Shown piece by piece: positions 1 to 15,211 of a stretch of 64,000 bases of DNA. Every line of letters starts with the position of its first letter. Position 1 is the stretch's first letter. The notes below the pieces were generated by a model. The model searched no databases and was not told the origin of the DNA. It saw nothing but the letters and a program-made list of their open reading frames with translations. The position numbers and the translations under genes were made by a program. The DNA is from Protonemura montana (taxonomy: Eukaryota; Arthropoda; Insecta; Plecoptera; Nemouridae): NCBI GenBank assembly GCA_947568835.1, contig OX387607.1, positions 2,790,001-2,854,000 on the forward strand, in the 5' to 3' direction.

Positions 1-4382
<4,382 letters not shown>

Positions 4383-7300
4383 AGAAAGCTGGGGTGGTTG
4401 AGGTGCTTGCGGATTGCAATGGTCATGATGTCCTGCATGCCGGCCGCCTCGTCGTTGTGATAGACCAGCGACAGCAGCAGGTTTATCACCTGTCGCACCT
4501 GCGGCAGCGGCCACGACTCGAGGTTGTACATCAGCGTCTGGAAACGAACAACTCGGAATATTCGCTAGAAACTAGAAAGCTTACCTAACACGGGCCGAGC
4601 CTCTTAAAACGAAATCTGACATCTTTTAAATGACTATAAATCATAAATTAGTGATAGACTTAAAAAAGAAAAGAAACACATGGTTATAGAAGGGGAGCTG
4701 GACTGGAAAAATAAGCGACCGAACCGGGATACGAACCCGGAACCTCCTAACTGCCGGTCGGGTGCCCTACCAACTGATCTCCAGTTTTCGTGGGATTGGA
4801 TAAGGGATTCCCTCCAACCTTGCGAAAACCAGGTTTGTATTGCAGTTCGGCCGCACATGTTTCCAGGCTAGCTCCCCTTTCCTTCCATCGCTTGCTGGTT
4901 TCAGCTCCATAGTGGAATCACCAGAAAAATAAAAAACCCTGCAACATGGTTATTAGCAACAACCGTACTACCCCAATAAAATTTATGTCCACATCAAAAC
5001 GCAGTACACCCTGGCTCACTGGTACTATACAAATCATGATAAAATTAAAGGACGATGCCTTGAAAAAATTCAAAAGAAACAACCTCACGGCAGCATGGAA
5101 ATATTATGCCGAGCTTCGAAACTACACAAACGGAGCAGTACATAGAGAACAGCAGGCATACATAGTGTCTACTCTCTTAAAATGCAAAAAGGACCCAAAG
5201 AAATTCTGGAACAATTTGGAGAAGTGGGATATACACAGCAAACGAGGAGGAGAACAACAAGACATCCCAGAGGAACTTAGTGACCCCGACCAGCTGAACT
5301 CGTACTACATAGAAGCAGCAGGCCAACACACTGTCAAAGCAGAGATAATAGACAGCTGTACAGGCACGACAACCGACCACAACACCAAAACAACCCTGAA
5401 CTTCCAGCCCATCAGCACCTCTGACACCCTGAAGATAATCCAGACCATCAAGACAAATGCCACAGGCATAGACGGAATCTCCCTAAAAATGATATACCTT
5501 TCTCTTCCAGCCTGTGCCCAAGCTATAACAAATGTCATAAACAACTCTATGTCCACAGGCAAGTGCCCTGACCTATGGAAAATAGGACTCATCACTCCGA
5601 TCCCAAAGGTGTGCCACCCTAAACAACACAAAGACCTGCGTCCAATCACTATATTACCAACCATGTCAAAAATACTGGAGAAAGCAGTACATAAACAACT
5701 CAGTGAACATGTTGAGAAAAACAATATCCTCCCAGACACCCAGTCAGGATTCCGGAAGAATCATAGTACCACCACAGTGCTACTAGATGTGTCAGATGAC
5801 ATACTTCGTGCCATGGAAGCAGCAGAAGTCACGAGTCTAATACTACTAGACTACTCCCGAGCATTCGACACGATAAACCATCCACTACTGATCAAGCTAC
5901 TCAGCAACATCTGCTCTGAAGGTGCAACTCAAGAGTGGTTTACCAGCTATCTTACCAGAAGAAGCCAAAGTGTGGTAGTAAAACATGGTACGACACAGAA
6001 ACAGTCTTCGCTGCTTAACATACCCTCAGGCGTGCCACAGGGGTCAATACTCGCCCCGCTACTATTCACCATCTACACAGCGGATCTACCCAGCATAATC
6101 AAAGGCTGCAAAATAAAACAATTTGCAGACGACACCCAAATATACTACTCTTTCAAACCACAAGACACACCGGCAGCACTGGCGGTGATAAACTCAACCC
6201 TGGCTGACATTCTTAAATGGTCGAGTGAAAGAGCACTGATAATAAATCCCTCAAAAACAGTGTCCCTACTGTTCGGAACAAACACCCAGAGAGCGAAAAC
6301 AATGGAGCTGAACTTCAAAATCACAATCGATGGAACCGATATAAAATTATCCGACAACGCACGAAACCTGGGGCTGATAATGGACAGCAACCTCAACTAC
6401 GCTGCGCACGTCACCAGCTTGCGAAATAAAGCTAGATTCAAACTCCGGTCACTTTATAGGTTTAAAGCCATACTACCTCCAACAGCAAAAATAATCCTAT
6501 GCGACTCCCTAATACTGTCTCAAATAAACTATTGTGCGCTGGTCTATGGACCAGGCATAACAAAAAACAACTTCAAACATTTACAAAAAATCCAAAATTC
6601 CTGTGCCAGGTACTCTCTCAACATCAAGCAAAGAGAGCACATAACTCCTGGCATTCGGAGGGCTGGCTGGATGAAAATGGCAGAAAGACTCAAACTTCAA
6701 GCACTCTGCACCATCCATAGAACACTAGTCACAGGAAAACCAGATTACCTCAAACAAAAACTAAACAAAAGAAGTGACCTCCACGACATCAATATACGCT
6801 CAAAAGGACAAATTTCCACGCAACACCACCGAACAAAAAAGTACTGCGCCTCTTTCACACACTTTGGAACATCACTATATAATCTATTACCAGAAAAAAC
6901 CAAGACATATGGACCAGAAAAATTCAAAAAAGAAGTTAAAAAAATGTACCAACTAGAGGATGAGAAGTCAGACTTACAGGCATAGTCTTAATTATAGAAG
7001 AAGGTTGCATGGAACAACAAAAAGTGATGTTAGGATGCATTATTCTAATATTACTACTTTGAATGTGACCCATTGACATGTATTATGTATTAACAACTAT
7101 TCATGCAATAAACATATATACATACATACATACATACATACATAGCGCTATTGTTTAATCGTGGACCTTCATGACAGGACTGGCATCTGCTAGCTGTGCG
7201 ACCGATTGGAATCCTGCCCCAACACAGCGCCACATTCCACATCTGTCACCACCTACATGTATTGTCTCTTAAATACCAGGACCTCGATTCGACTTTATTT

Positions 7301-10300
7301 TATTAATGTTGCTAATTTAATATCTACCAATATTTTTAAAGCAAAATAGCAAGGATCTAGAGCGGAACTTAAGGATAGAAGCGACTCTGACAGATCTTAA
7401 GTTGTCAAAGATTGCTGCCAACGTGCAGCCTACTCTAGGCACCGCCCCTGATCTATGTTGCCAGTCCTTAACTACACGTCAATGGATTAACTGTCTTTGC
7501 AAAAAATTACTGCTAAATGGCTACTTTACTGACAAAAAAATGGAGAATGCTTCGAGGTAGTACGTTGTACAACCCAACAAATCTATCAACCCAAATCAAG
7601 AACTACCAGAATCAAATATTTACCCTCCCAGCTCCAGAACAGAAGACTTTAAAAACGAAACAACAAAATCATTAACTCACGAGAATCCTTTGCGTGTGTC
7701 GAACGACAGAGTTTTTGTCTTTGTTGGCAGCGTCGATCAGGCTGTTCAGCGCAAGGCTTACCTCCGCTGGGTTGCCGGAAGAGTGGCCGATGTGGCTCAT
7801 CACGTCGTCTAGGATCTGTAGACAAAGTAGAAGTACGAGCATATTACAAAATCAATTGTTTAAACATTTAAGGTAACAACATTATACACATGATTTTACA
7901 TAATGGTGGCCTAATTTCGAAATCTTTCACTGGATTTTCAATGAAATGCAAATAGAAATTTAATAAAACTATGTATTTAGAAAAATTGAAAAAAAAAAAA
8001 ACAGAAACGTCAAACTATGATTGAATAACGATAAAATAATTAATTAGTAGACTCGTATCTACTTTGTCTAACCTTTCCTAGTTTCTTATTTTCTCATTTC
8101 TCAATTTCTCAAATTAGTTGCTTTTTAATGTAGTATTCAAAACCAATTTATAAAAAGTTTTTTTATTTTTTATGGTTAAATAGTCTGTTGATAACTCCGG
8201 CACGCAGTCAAGTTTTGAGCACCGACTACAGTACCTTCTGGCTAACGTGGCTCGTCTCGATGTTGTTGAGCAGGAATCGGTACCAGAACGCAGCGTGACG
8301 TGATTCGAGGACGGCTCGAGACTTGAACAGGTTGTCCAAGATCTGACGCACCGTGTCCAGGTAGTCGTACTCCAGGATCTGAACAGAACGAGCGGTGGCG
8401 TGAACAACTCGCAGAACCGGTAATAAGTCTTACTGACAGCACCATTACATCGACTTTTCAGCTTTGGAAAGCAATGTTTGAAACAGAGACGATGAAATGA
8501 GACGATATGTTGAGACGATGAGACGATATGTTTGTTTCTTCTGAGGTTTCGAGAGCGATTGATTGATAATATCAAAGATTGACCTAACTTCAAAAATAGT
8601 CTAGCAACATTCCTCACAGAAAAACATTTCATAGCCTGGATGAGTTTCTTACAACTTATCTTGAAGGAATTAACTAGATGCAGCTATGTAGCTTTAGTGG
8701 AACTTTGACTTGATTTATACCTAGGAAATACTTGAACAAATTGTGATACAAAATAAAATAAAATATAATAAAAATAAACAAGTCCTTTTTAGGACACCAC
8801 ATCCTTCAAATAAGAGCAGACACCGTGAAACCACATGCACCGTATGGTTGTTATGGTCGTTGATAGTGACTGGGGTGAATTGATAGCGAAATCGCAGCAC
8901 ATGCAAAGTGCGCAGTGGGTTGGAAGGTTTAGGGCACTGTATACAACCATACGTGTGATTGTTTTTGTTTCATATCTACCTTATCATGGCTGTTAATCGC
9001 TTTAACTGATTTCTCTGTTACAACCTACTCTCTCTCTCTAAAAAAAATTATGCTAATGCACTCCTGCAGCAGATTTGTAAGCTATATTTCTTGTGTAGCC
9101 AATTTAACATAGGATGATTGAGTGCAAGGCTATCTCCGGTCTCCGAGTAAGTACAAATAAACCATATTTACTTACACTCTTGATTGCTGGGTAGACCTTC
9201 TCCACGTCTTTCTCGCCCTCGGCGCAGCGTGCAGCCAACTTCTTGAACGCAGCCATGACGGGCGCCTTGACCTTGGAATGGTTGACGAGCAGTGCCACGA
9301 AGTCGACTGCCAGCCATTGTTGCGGCTCCGCCTCCTCTACCAGCTCCATCCAGGTCACGATCAGCGCCTTCTTGTTCTCAACCTCCCTGTGGGGCAGAAC
9401 GTCACGGCTCAATTGCGGTGTTCACCAACATGATTCAAGGGGAAGAATGTAGGAAGGATTTACGTAACTGAAAGAACTTATCATACTTTGATCCACTTTT
9501 CGGCCCTTATCACAGACTACCATCTATTATACGGTAGTCTCCTGATTTCTGTACCCCTTAATTACCCTGATTCCCATGTTTCTCTGGCTATAGCACCTAT
9601 GCCAAGCCATTCCTTGTGTATCTTAAGCATTGTAGCAAGCACCTAAAGACCAACATCGAACTATATTCACTCCTCGGCTGGGCTACAAGACTTTTGAATG
9701 TCATTGGAAAGAAAAATCTTTCTTAAACTAAAAGAACAAGCAACCACAGGAATTGTGTATTTGTATATCATGTCATGTATATTATGTGCTGCAAATATTA
9801 GTTACAAATTAGAACTGTTGATTTGGAACAGAATGAATTGATAATAGTTTAAAATACATGCAATATGGTTTAATTGAATCTAAAAGTGTCAGTTATGAAT
9901 TGAAAACTGAAGAACGCTAAATACCAGTGGCAGAAGCCTTGACGTACTTGAGAGTGGAGGCGAGCATTATCCCTTCATTGCCATCGTTGCCGTACGCGCC
10001 CGGATCCAGGTCCAGGTGCTGGCGGATTCCCCGGATAACCGGCTCCAGGTTGTTAGTAGTGACGACCAGATACTTGATGATTATCTGCCGGGCCAAACAA
10101 AAACAGACATTATATGCCTCGAGTATGAAGTGGTAATAGCTGTGCTTTGGATGGTACTCTACTAGGACCATAACGTTTCGATATAGTGGTTTTTAGACTC
10201 ATTTACTTTACCTGACTTGAGCACTAGTTTTGAAAATAAGTATTTACAACAATAATTTTTTGAATGCTAAGTAATAAACAACTAATTTTCTCTGTTTTTT

Positions 10301-13300
10301 TTTACTTGGCCTTCAAAAAACCAGTTGTGAATAGTTTTTTTCACAACGTTTTGATGTTTTATAATAATGCTGACTGAACGTAAAATTTTACCACATCAAT
10401 TTCCTTGCTATGTCAAATGAAAAAAAAAACTCCCAAACCGAAGTTAACTTAGATTCTTGAGGAAAAGTAAAGGTAATTCACTTTCACAGGATGCAATTAC
10501 AGTTCGTAGGATGAACGTTGATAAAAGTTAATCTCTCAGATGTAAATGAAACTTGATCAGCCAATGTTAACGTTTCTACGATTGAATAGATATGTCGTCG
10601 ATTTTGTTACCTGAAAATATTTGGTATCAGCGCGACCGAGTAATTTGATGAGTCGCTCGACCATGTCCTTGTTCGTCTCCTCGCAAAGTACCAGACTCGA
10701 CAGGGTGTCCAAGTACGCTGGGATGAGCGGGTGGTTGCTGGACAGAGAATCGCTGATTATTTGTGCAGCTTTCTCATGGTCTTCCTCACTGATCACGTCG
10801 GGCAGCAGCAGGATGATCTCACGTTTTGTCTGCGTGGGAAAAAAGCGGTAGCATTTTATTAGTTACTATTCATGCAATCTTTAATGATTACAAAATCAGA
10901 AATAGAATGTAAGACAGCAGTTCATGCGGTGTGCTGTTTACTTTATTTACATCCTTTTATTTGAGTTATATCATTGAGTTTATTACTTTGTAGTTAATAG
11001 GTTAAGTCAGAACCTCAGCATTAATGGATCTATCCATTTATGCTGAGGTTCTGAGGAAGACCTATATAGGTCTTCACAAAATTTGCTGCTGGCTGCCCAC
11101 TATATTGACAAAAATGGTGCCTGGAAATGGTAGTTTTTAATCTGTAGGTCCCTGCTCTTCCTTTATTTTCCCAATCAACATATTCGTAACTTTAACACAG
11201 TGACTCTAGCTTCTTTAAACCCATTTTATGACCAAATTTCCATAAAAAACTCAATGCATTTTTTAACTAGTAATTTGACTGCGAGCAGCTTTTTTAATTA
11301 CTCGTTGTCTACGTACGTCTTCCTTGGTGGCCAGTTCCAGGATGACAAAGAGCTGGTCACAAATGTTGACGTCCCCCTTGATGACTCGGTCCAGGCAGCG
11401 CATCTGCCGCATGATTCGGTGCAGCATCTCAAAGTTGGCTTGCTCCTCTCTGGAAAGTAAAACAAAGGTGATGCAATGTGCACAGCAAAACATTACAACC
11501 TAAGCTCAATGCACTAATACGCATACTGAGGTATTTTACATGTGTGGTATGTCAAAAAGCTGGATGTACGTAAGGGGAGAGAAAATTGGAGTGGTAACGG
11601 AACATAACAAGGGGAGTTGGTGGTCAGCAGAGATAAAATTTTACTAACAAAAGATTAATCTACTGCAGCTTACCACCTTTGCTTTTTTAATCTCGGTACT
11701 TTCTGTTACCATTAAATTTTGTTCCCTTAGAGAAATTGCCGGATTGTATTAGCAATAGAAAATAGCAATAAGCGGTCGATTCCCATTTCCCAATTCTGAC
11801 AGAGATGTTAAATTTCACCAAAGTTGCATTTCGTATTTGATTGTTAGATTTGTGGTGGTTGATAATGTTTGTCTATGGCAGTTTTGCCATAGACAATGTG
11901 GCACTGGTCTAATGGCATCGGTGAATAAGTGAATGATGATGACGAACCTAACTGAGGCTAGAAGGGAGGAGGGCCAACCCGGTGCCGGGACGTAGCCTAC
12001 TACTATCGAAGAGCACCAAGGGGACGACCGGCTTAACGTCTCTTCAGAAGAATGCTACAACTCGAACAACAGGATTCCTTCACAAATACATAATTCAAAA
12101 GGTTGTAAAGCGAGGTGAATAAAGTTGTGCTAACTTCAATGATCTCACAAGAACCAGTGTTTCTCACCCGTAACACCGTTCGTTCCTTGAATTTGAATCA
12201 CCTTTTACTGTCCAGTCTACACGAAACAATAAACAAAACAACATTCCGTGCAACTCACTCTTCATCGATGATGAGTTCGCTAATCTTTGCCAGTAAAATC
12301 CCCCACAGTTTCGGCTGCACGCAATCGACGTTCAGCAGCAGACGCATGAGGCATTCTTGCACCGACTTGCGTGCAAAATCGTCGCTTGATTGCGTGGTCT
12401 CCAACACCCGGCCTAAGTTCTCCATCGAAGCGGTCATGAACGTCTCAAAGTGTTGGACGAAATCATCAACGTTCTGAGGATACTTCTTGTCGTTGCGCAA
12501 AGCAGTGTCTAGTGAACGGACAAAGCTAGCCTGATCACGATCTGGAATCAGTTTTGAATGGTTTTAAAAATTAAATAGTGAACAAGCAGGTTTTGGATTT
12601 TTTTTTTGTAAACAATCTAACAAACTGTAACTACATGTTGTGAGTATTCAAGGTTTAAACATTTTAAATTAACTAATTATAAGACTGAAAGGTCAATAAA
12701 TGTTGTGTTAATATCCAATTTAAGTTCAAGTAGTTCAGGAAAGCAATAAAAAATACTATTGAACATTGTCTTTAGCTAAGTCGGAGGTCAATGTTGAGTA
12801 CTTGAATATTTTAACAAAGTTTTGTAGTATTGTCAGCGAGGAGATATCAAAGAGCAAATCAAATTCAGAAAGTTTTGCAATAGTAATACTGACAACAAGA
12901 TATATTAACAACATTTTTAGTATTTTTAAAACCATTTAAAAAAAAAGGTAAAATAACAAAGAAAATCAAAAAAAAAATTACCAAGACAATTTGGTTCTTC
13001 GCCTTCTCCAAAAGTGAACCCAAAGCTGCCGAGTTGATCAAATAACGGATTACCCGTCTGTGGGCGTATAGTGTTCATGTACGCTGGAACAGTTTTTTTC
13101 CGAGCCAATCCTGCCTGGATTCGTGATCGTTTCTCGGGCGAGCTGGCCGGAGAGCAGATGCTTGAAATGGCCGGAGAACTTGTAGCGAAGTCGGCAAACT
13201 TGTTTGTAGTCGATGTTTGAGTGCGTTTCACTGCCGGCTCGTTGCCGTTCATGTTCTCGCCAGACCGCTTTTGTCCTCTTGGTGGTTCGTCAACGTCAGT

Positions 13301-14644
13301 GCTCGAATCGTCCAAAGTTGACTTTTGTGTCGATGTTACAATTTGTCCGCTGTTTTTTGTTAGTTTTTTAGTTTGTAATGATTTCCCTTTTCCATTTTGT
13401 AGAATATCATCGTCAGTGGAAGACTCATCAAGAGTGATCTTCTTAGATGAAGGTGTGGTTTTTTTCAACCCTTTTGATTTCTTTCTCTCAACTTTTTTCT
13501 TTTCTTGTGGAGATAACTCATCCTCACTGCTAGATGTATCTATAGAGATTTTTTCTGTAGCAGAAATTACTCTTTTAGAACTTCTCGTAATCGTCTTCTT
13601 TCCCACTTCTTTTCCCTTTCCGACCTGTGGACTTTCATCTCCGCAAGGTGAATTTGCAGATGTAGGTGTGATTTTTTTCAACTCTTTTGATTTATTTACT
13701 TCTCCTTGTTTTTTCTTTTCTTGTGGGGATAAATCATTCTCGCTGCTCGAGGTGTCTATAGAGATCTTCTCTTTAGTTGGAACAACTTTTTTAGAACTTC
13801 GTGTAACCGTCTTCTTTCCCATTCCTTTTCCCTTTCCGACCTGTGGACTTTTATCTCCGCTTGATTTATCGACAGCTAATGGTGCTGATTTCAAATTTGA
13901 AGGTGAATTTGCAGATGTAGGTGTGATTTTTTTCAACTCTTTTGATTTATTTACTTCTCCTTGGTTTTTCTTTTCTTGAGGGGATAAATCATTCTCGCTG
14001 CTCGAGGTGTCTATAGAGATCTTCTCTTTAGTTGGAACAACTTTTTTAGAACTTCTTGTAATTGTCTTCTTTCCCTTACCCTTTTTAACCTGTGGCCTTT
14101 CATCTTCGCTGCTAGATTGCAGAATTGTACGATTGGAAGGTGCTGATTGCACATTCAAATTTACGTTGGACTTTTTTCCTTTCACAGTTTTTTCTTTTTG
14201 CAGCACATCATCATCAGTGCTTGAATCATCGACAAATGCTCTCTTAGCTGATGGAATGGATTTCTTGGAATTTTCAGAATTTCTATTATCAGTGGACTTT
14301 TTTTCTTTTCGTGGTGCCTCACTTTCACTACTTGATTCGTGAATAGCAAAACCTCTAGCTGGTGGACCTCTCTTTTTCAATTTTTCAGAACTGGTATTTT
14401 CAATGGATTTTTTTTTAATTGGCAATGTGGTTCTTTGAGGTTCTTCATCATTAACTACAGACCGGCCAGAGGTTGTAGCACCCGTATTAGCGCTTGGCTT
14501 GTCTAGGTTATTACCTTCGCTCTTCTCCTGGGACTTTGTGAGCAAGTCTTTATTCTGAAATTTATCAATTTCGGCTGTTTTCTCAATCTGCGTGGCAGGA
14601 GCTGCAGCAAGTCGCTTGACTCGAGGTCTTTGATTTTTGTACAT
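4383..14644 (-). CDS. Fancd2: Fanconi anaemia group D2 protein (FANCD2), N-terminal half; 3' exons not found
   Basis: FANCD2 is the nuclear scaffold of interstrand-crosslink repair. With FANCI it forms a DNA clamp that is locked by monoubiquitination. Nine exons join in consistent phase: 14644-12982, 12541-12259, 11449-11317, 10829-10611, 10084-9948, 9386-9176, 8378-8235, 7815-7681 and 4537-4383, giving about 1,027 codons. The first 554 codons are a Ser/Lys/acidic low-complexity region with internal repeats, far longer than the short N-terminal tail of vertebrate FANCD2. The helical-repeat region then aligns with human FANCD2 through QMRCLDRVIKGD, REIILLLPDVIS, FQIIIKYLVVTTNNLEPVI and RQVINLLLSLVYHNDE. 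Lys881 in YPAIKS aligns with the human ubiquitinated Lys561. The start ATG directly follows a TGGACAG acceptor, so a 5' UTR exon is likely, with a GTAAGT donor at 14924. Exon 9 ends in phase 2 at GTGAGT, and the C-terminal half is absent from the window. Confidence 0.9.
4690..4870 (-). mobile_element. tRNA-derived SINE or tRNA relic in FANCD2 intron 8
   Basis: The minus strand at about 4715-4785 has GATCAGTTGGTAGGGCA (box A region), an imperfect anticodon arm with GGC in the anticodon position, and a perfect T-arm CCGGG-TTCGTAT-CCCGG that includes box B. The would-be acceptor strands do not pair, so it is a tRNA-Ala-like SINE head, not a working tRNA. It lies just upstream of the LINE. Confidence 0.6.
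4946..7145 (+). mobile_element. 5'-truncated non-LTR retrotransposon (LINE, CR1/L2/Jockey-like) with open RT frame
   Basis: The open frame 4946-6985 encodes 679 residues. It has the pre-RT linker (PWLTGTIQIMIKLKDDALKK) and then reverse-transcriptase motifs: LLDYSRAFDTINH, SGVPQGSILAPLLF and the catalytic FADD at residues 393-396. The C-terminal part is typical of CR1/L2/Jockey-like LINEs (FKHLQKIQNSCAR, PDYL, FKKEVKKM). No endonuclease domain or ORF1 is seen and an in-frame stop lies just upstream, so the copy is 5'-truncated. It ends with AATAAA and an (ACAT)n run at 7112-7144, a common LINE tail. No stop interrupts the RT frame, which suggests a young insertion. It sits antisense in FANCD2 intron 8. 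The exact 5' edge and target-site duplication could not be fixed. Confidence 0.88.
11008..11075. repeat. two adjacent hairpin-forming inverted repeats in FANCD2 intron 3
   Basis: The arms 11008-11028 and 11033-11053 are complementary at 20 of 21 positions around a 4-nt loop. Directly after, 11056-11075 is a perfect 20-bp palindrome, GAAGACCTATATAGGTCTTC. No coding potential is seen. Confidence 0.85.
11869..11896. repeat. short perfect inverted repeat at the edge of a SINE
   Basis: TTGTCTATGGCA (11869-11880) and its exact complement TGCCATAGACAA (11885-11896) flank a 4-nt loop. The right arm abuts the 3' end of the reverse-oriented 5S-SINE copy that follows. Confidence 0.8.
11895..12183 (-). 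mobile_element. 5S-SINE family, internally deleted copy (copy D)
   Basis: Reverse-oriented copy in FANCD2 intron 2. Reading the minus strand, a short head remnant (AACACCGGTT-like, GATC..TGAAGTTA) is joined directly to the body. The segment that normally carries GGTCAGGTATTGGATGGGTG and TCTGTTCGGGAGAGAGG is missing. The rest follows the family to its CCAGTGCCACAT-like end. Confidence 0.75.
13647..14056 (-). repeat. 255-bp in-frame tandem duplication inside FANCD2 exon 1
   Basis: Segments 13647-13801 and 13902-14056 are nearly identical and offset by exactly 255 bases (85 codons). Each encodes KKVVPTKEKISIDTSSSEND, SPQEKK and SKELKKITPTSANSP. A third, more diverged unit lies at about 13450-13600. 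The reading frame is kept throughout. Confidence 0.85.
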
Positions 14645-14925
14645 CTGTCCATAAAAAAATGTTGTTTTATATTTCAAATTGACTAAACATGTGTTAACAG
14701 TTTTAATGAGATCACAATATGATATCTCTTTAGCTCTGTTCTACCCACTGGTACTACCTAGTCTAGGAAGTACATGGAGCTAATAAAGAATTTGAAATGG
14801 GGAATTTGTAATCTTTAAACATGATATAATGTAATATAATTTGTAACTTCAATAGCACAATAGTACACCTAGACAGAGAAACCCTGGGGTCCTGTGGAAA
14901 AGATACGCCAAAAACTATACTTACA

Positions 14926-15211
14926 CTTTACCATAGATGATAGAACGCTTTCAGTCAATCTACAATACTCTTATTTTCAATATTCAAGCATGCCTGCGAC
15001 TCAACACAGCTGTTCCACAGGTTGAGGCGGGAAATTAACAAGACAGCCAACCAAACAACAACCGCATTTTCACATGCAGGTACACAAACACTGGCGCAAT
15101 AATGTTGACAATTTGACATTCGGTAGTCGGTTGCATTTTCGGTTATTTCATCGTCTATTTAATTAGTTAAGAACATAAGTACATTTAATAATAGCTAAGA
15201 CCCTTTAAATC
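14926..15211. promoter_or_regulatory. probable bidirectional promoter between FANCD2 and HIRA
   Basis: The start codons of FANCD2 (14644, -) and HIRA (15212, +) lie 567 bp apart and diverge. A putative FANCD2 5' UTR exon ends at 14925 with donor GTAAGT, leaving under 300 bp for both promoters. I see no clear TATA box. The assignment rests on geometry. Confidence 0.6.

Noticed and set aside
4715-4785. Functional tRNA-Ala gene (minus strand)
   Set aside because: The T-arm is perfect, but the acceptor strands do not pair and the anticodon stem has a mismatch. A SINE head or relic is more likely.
13221-14342. Long plus-strand frames opposite FANCD2 exon 1
   Set aside because: These Phe/Ser-rich frames mirror the Lys/Ser-rich coding strand and have no independent support.
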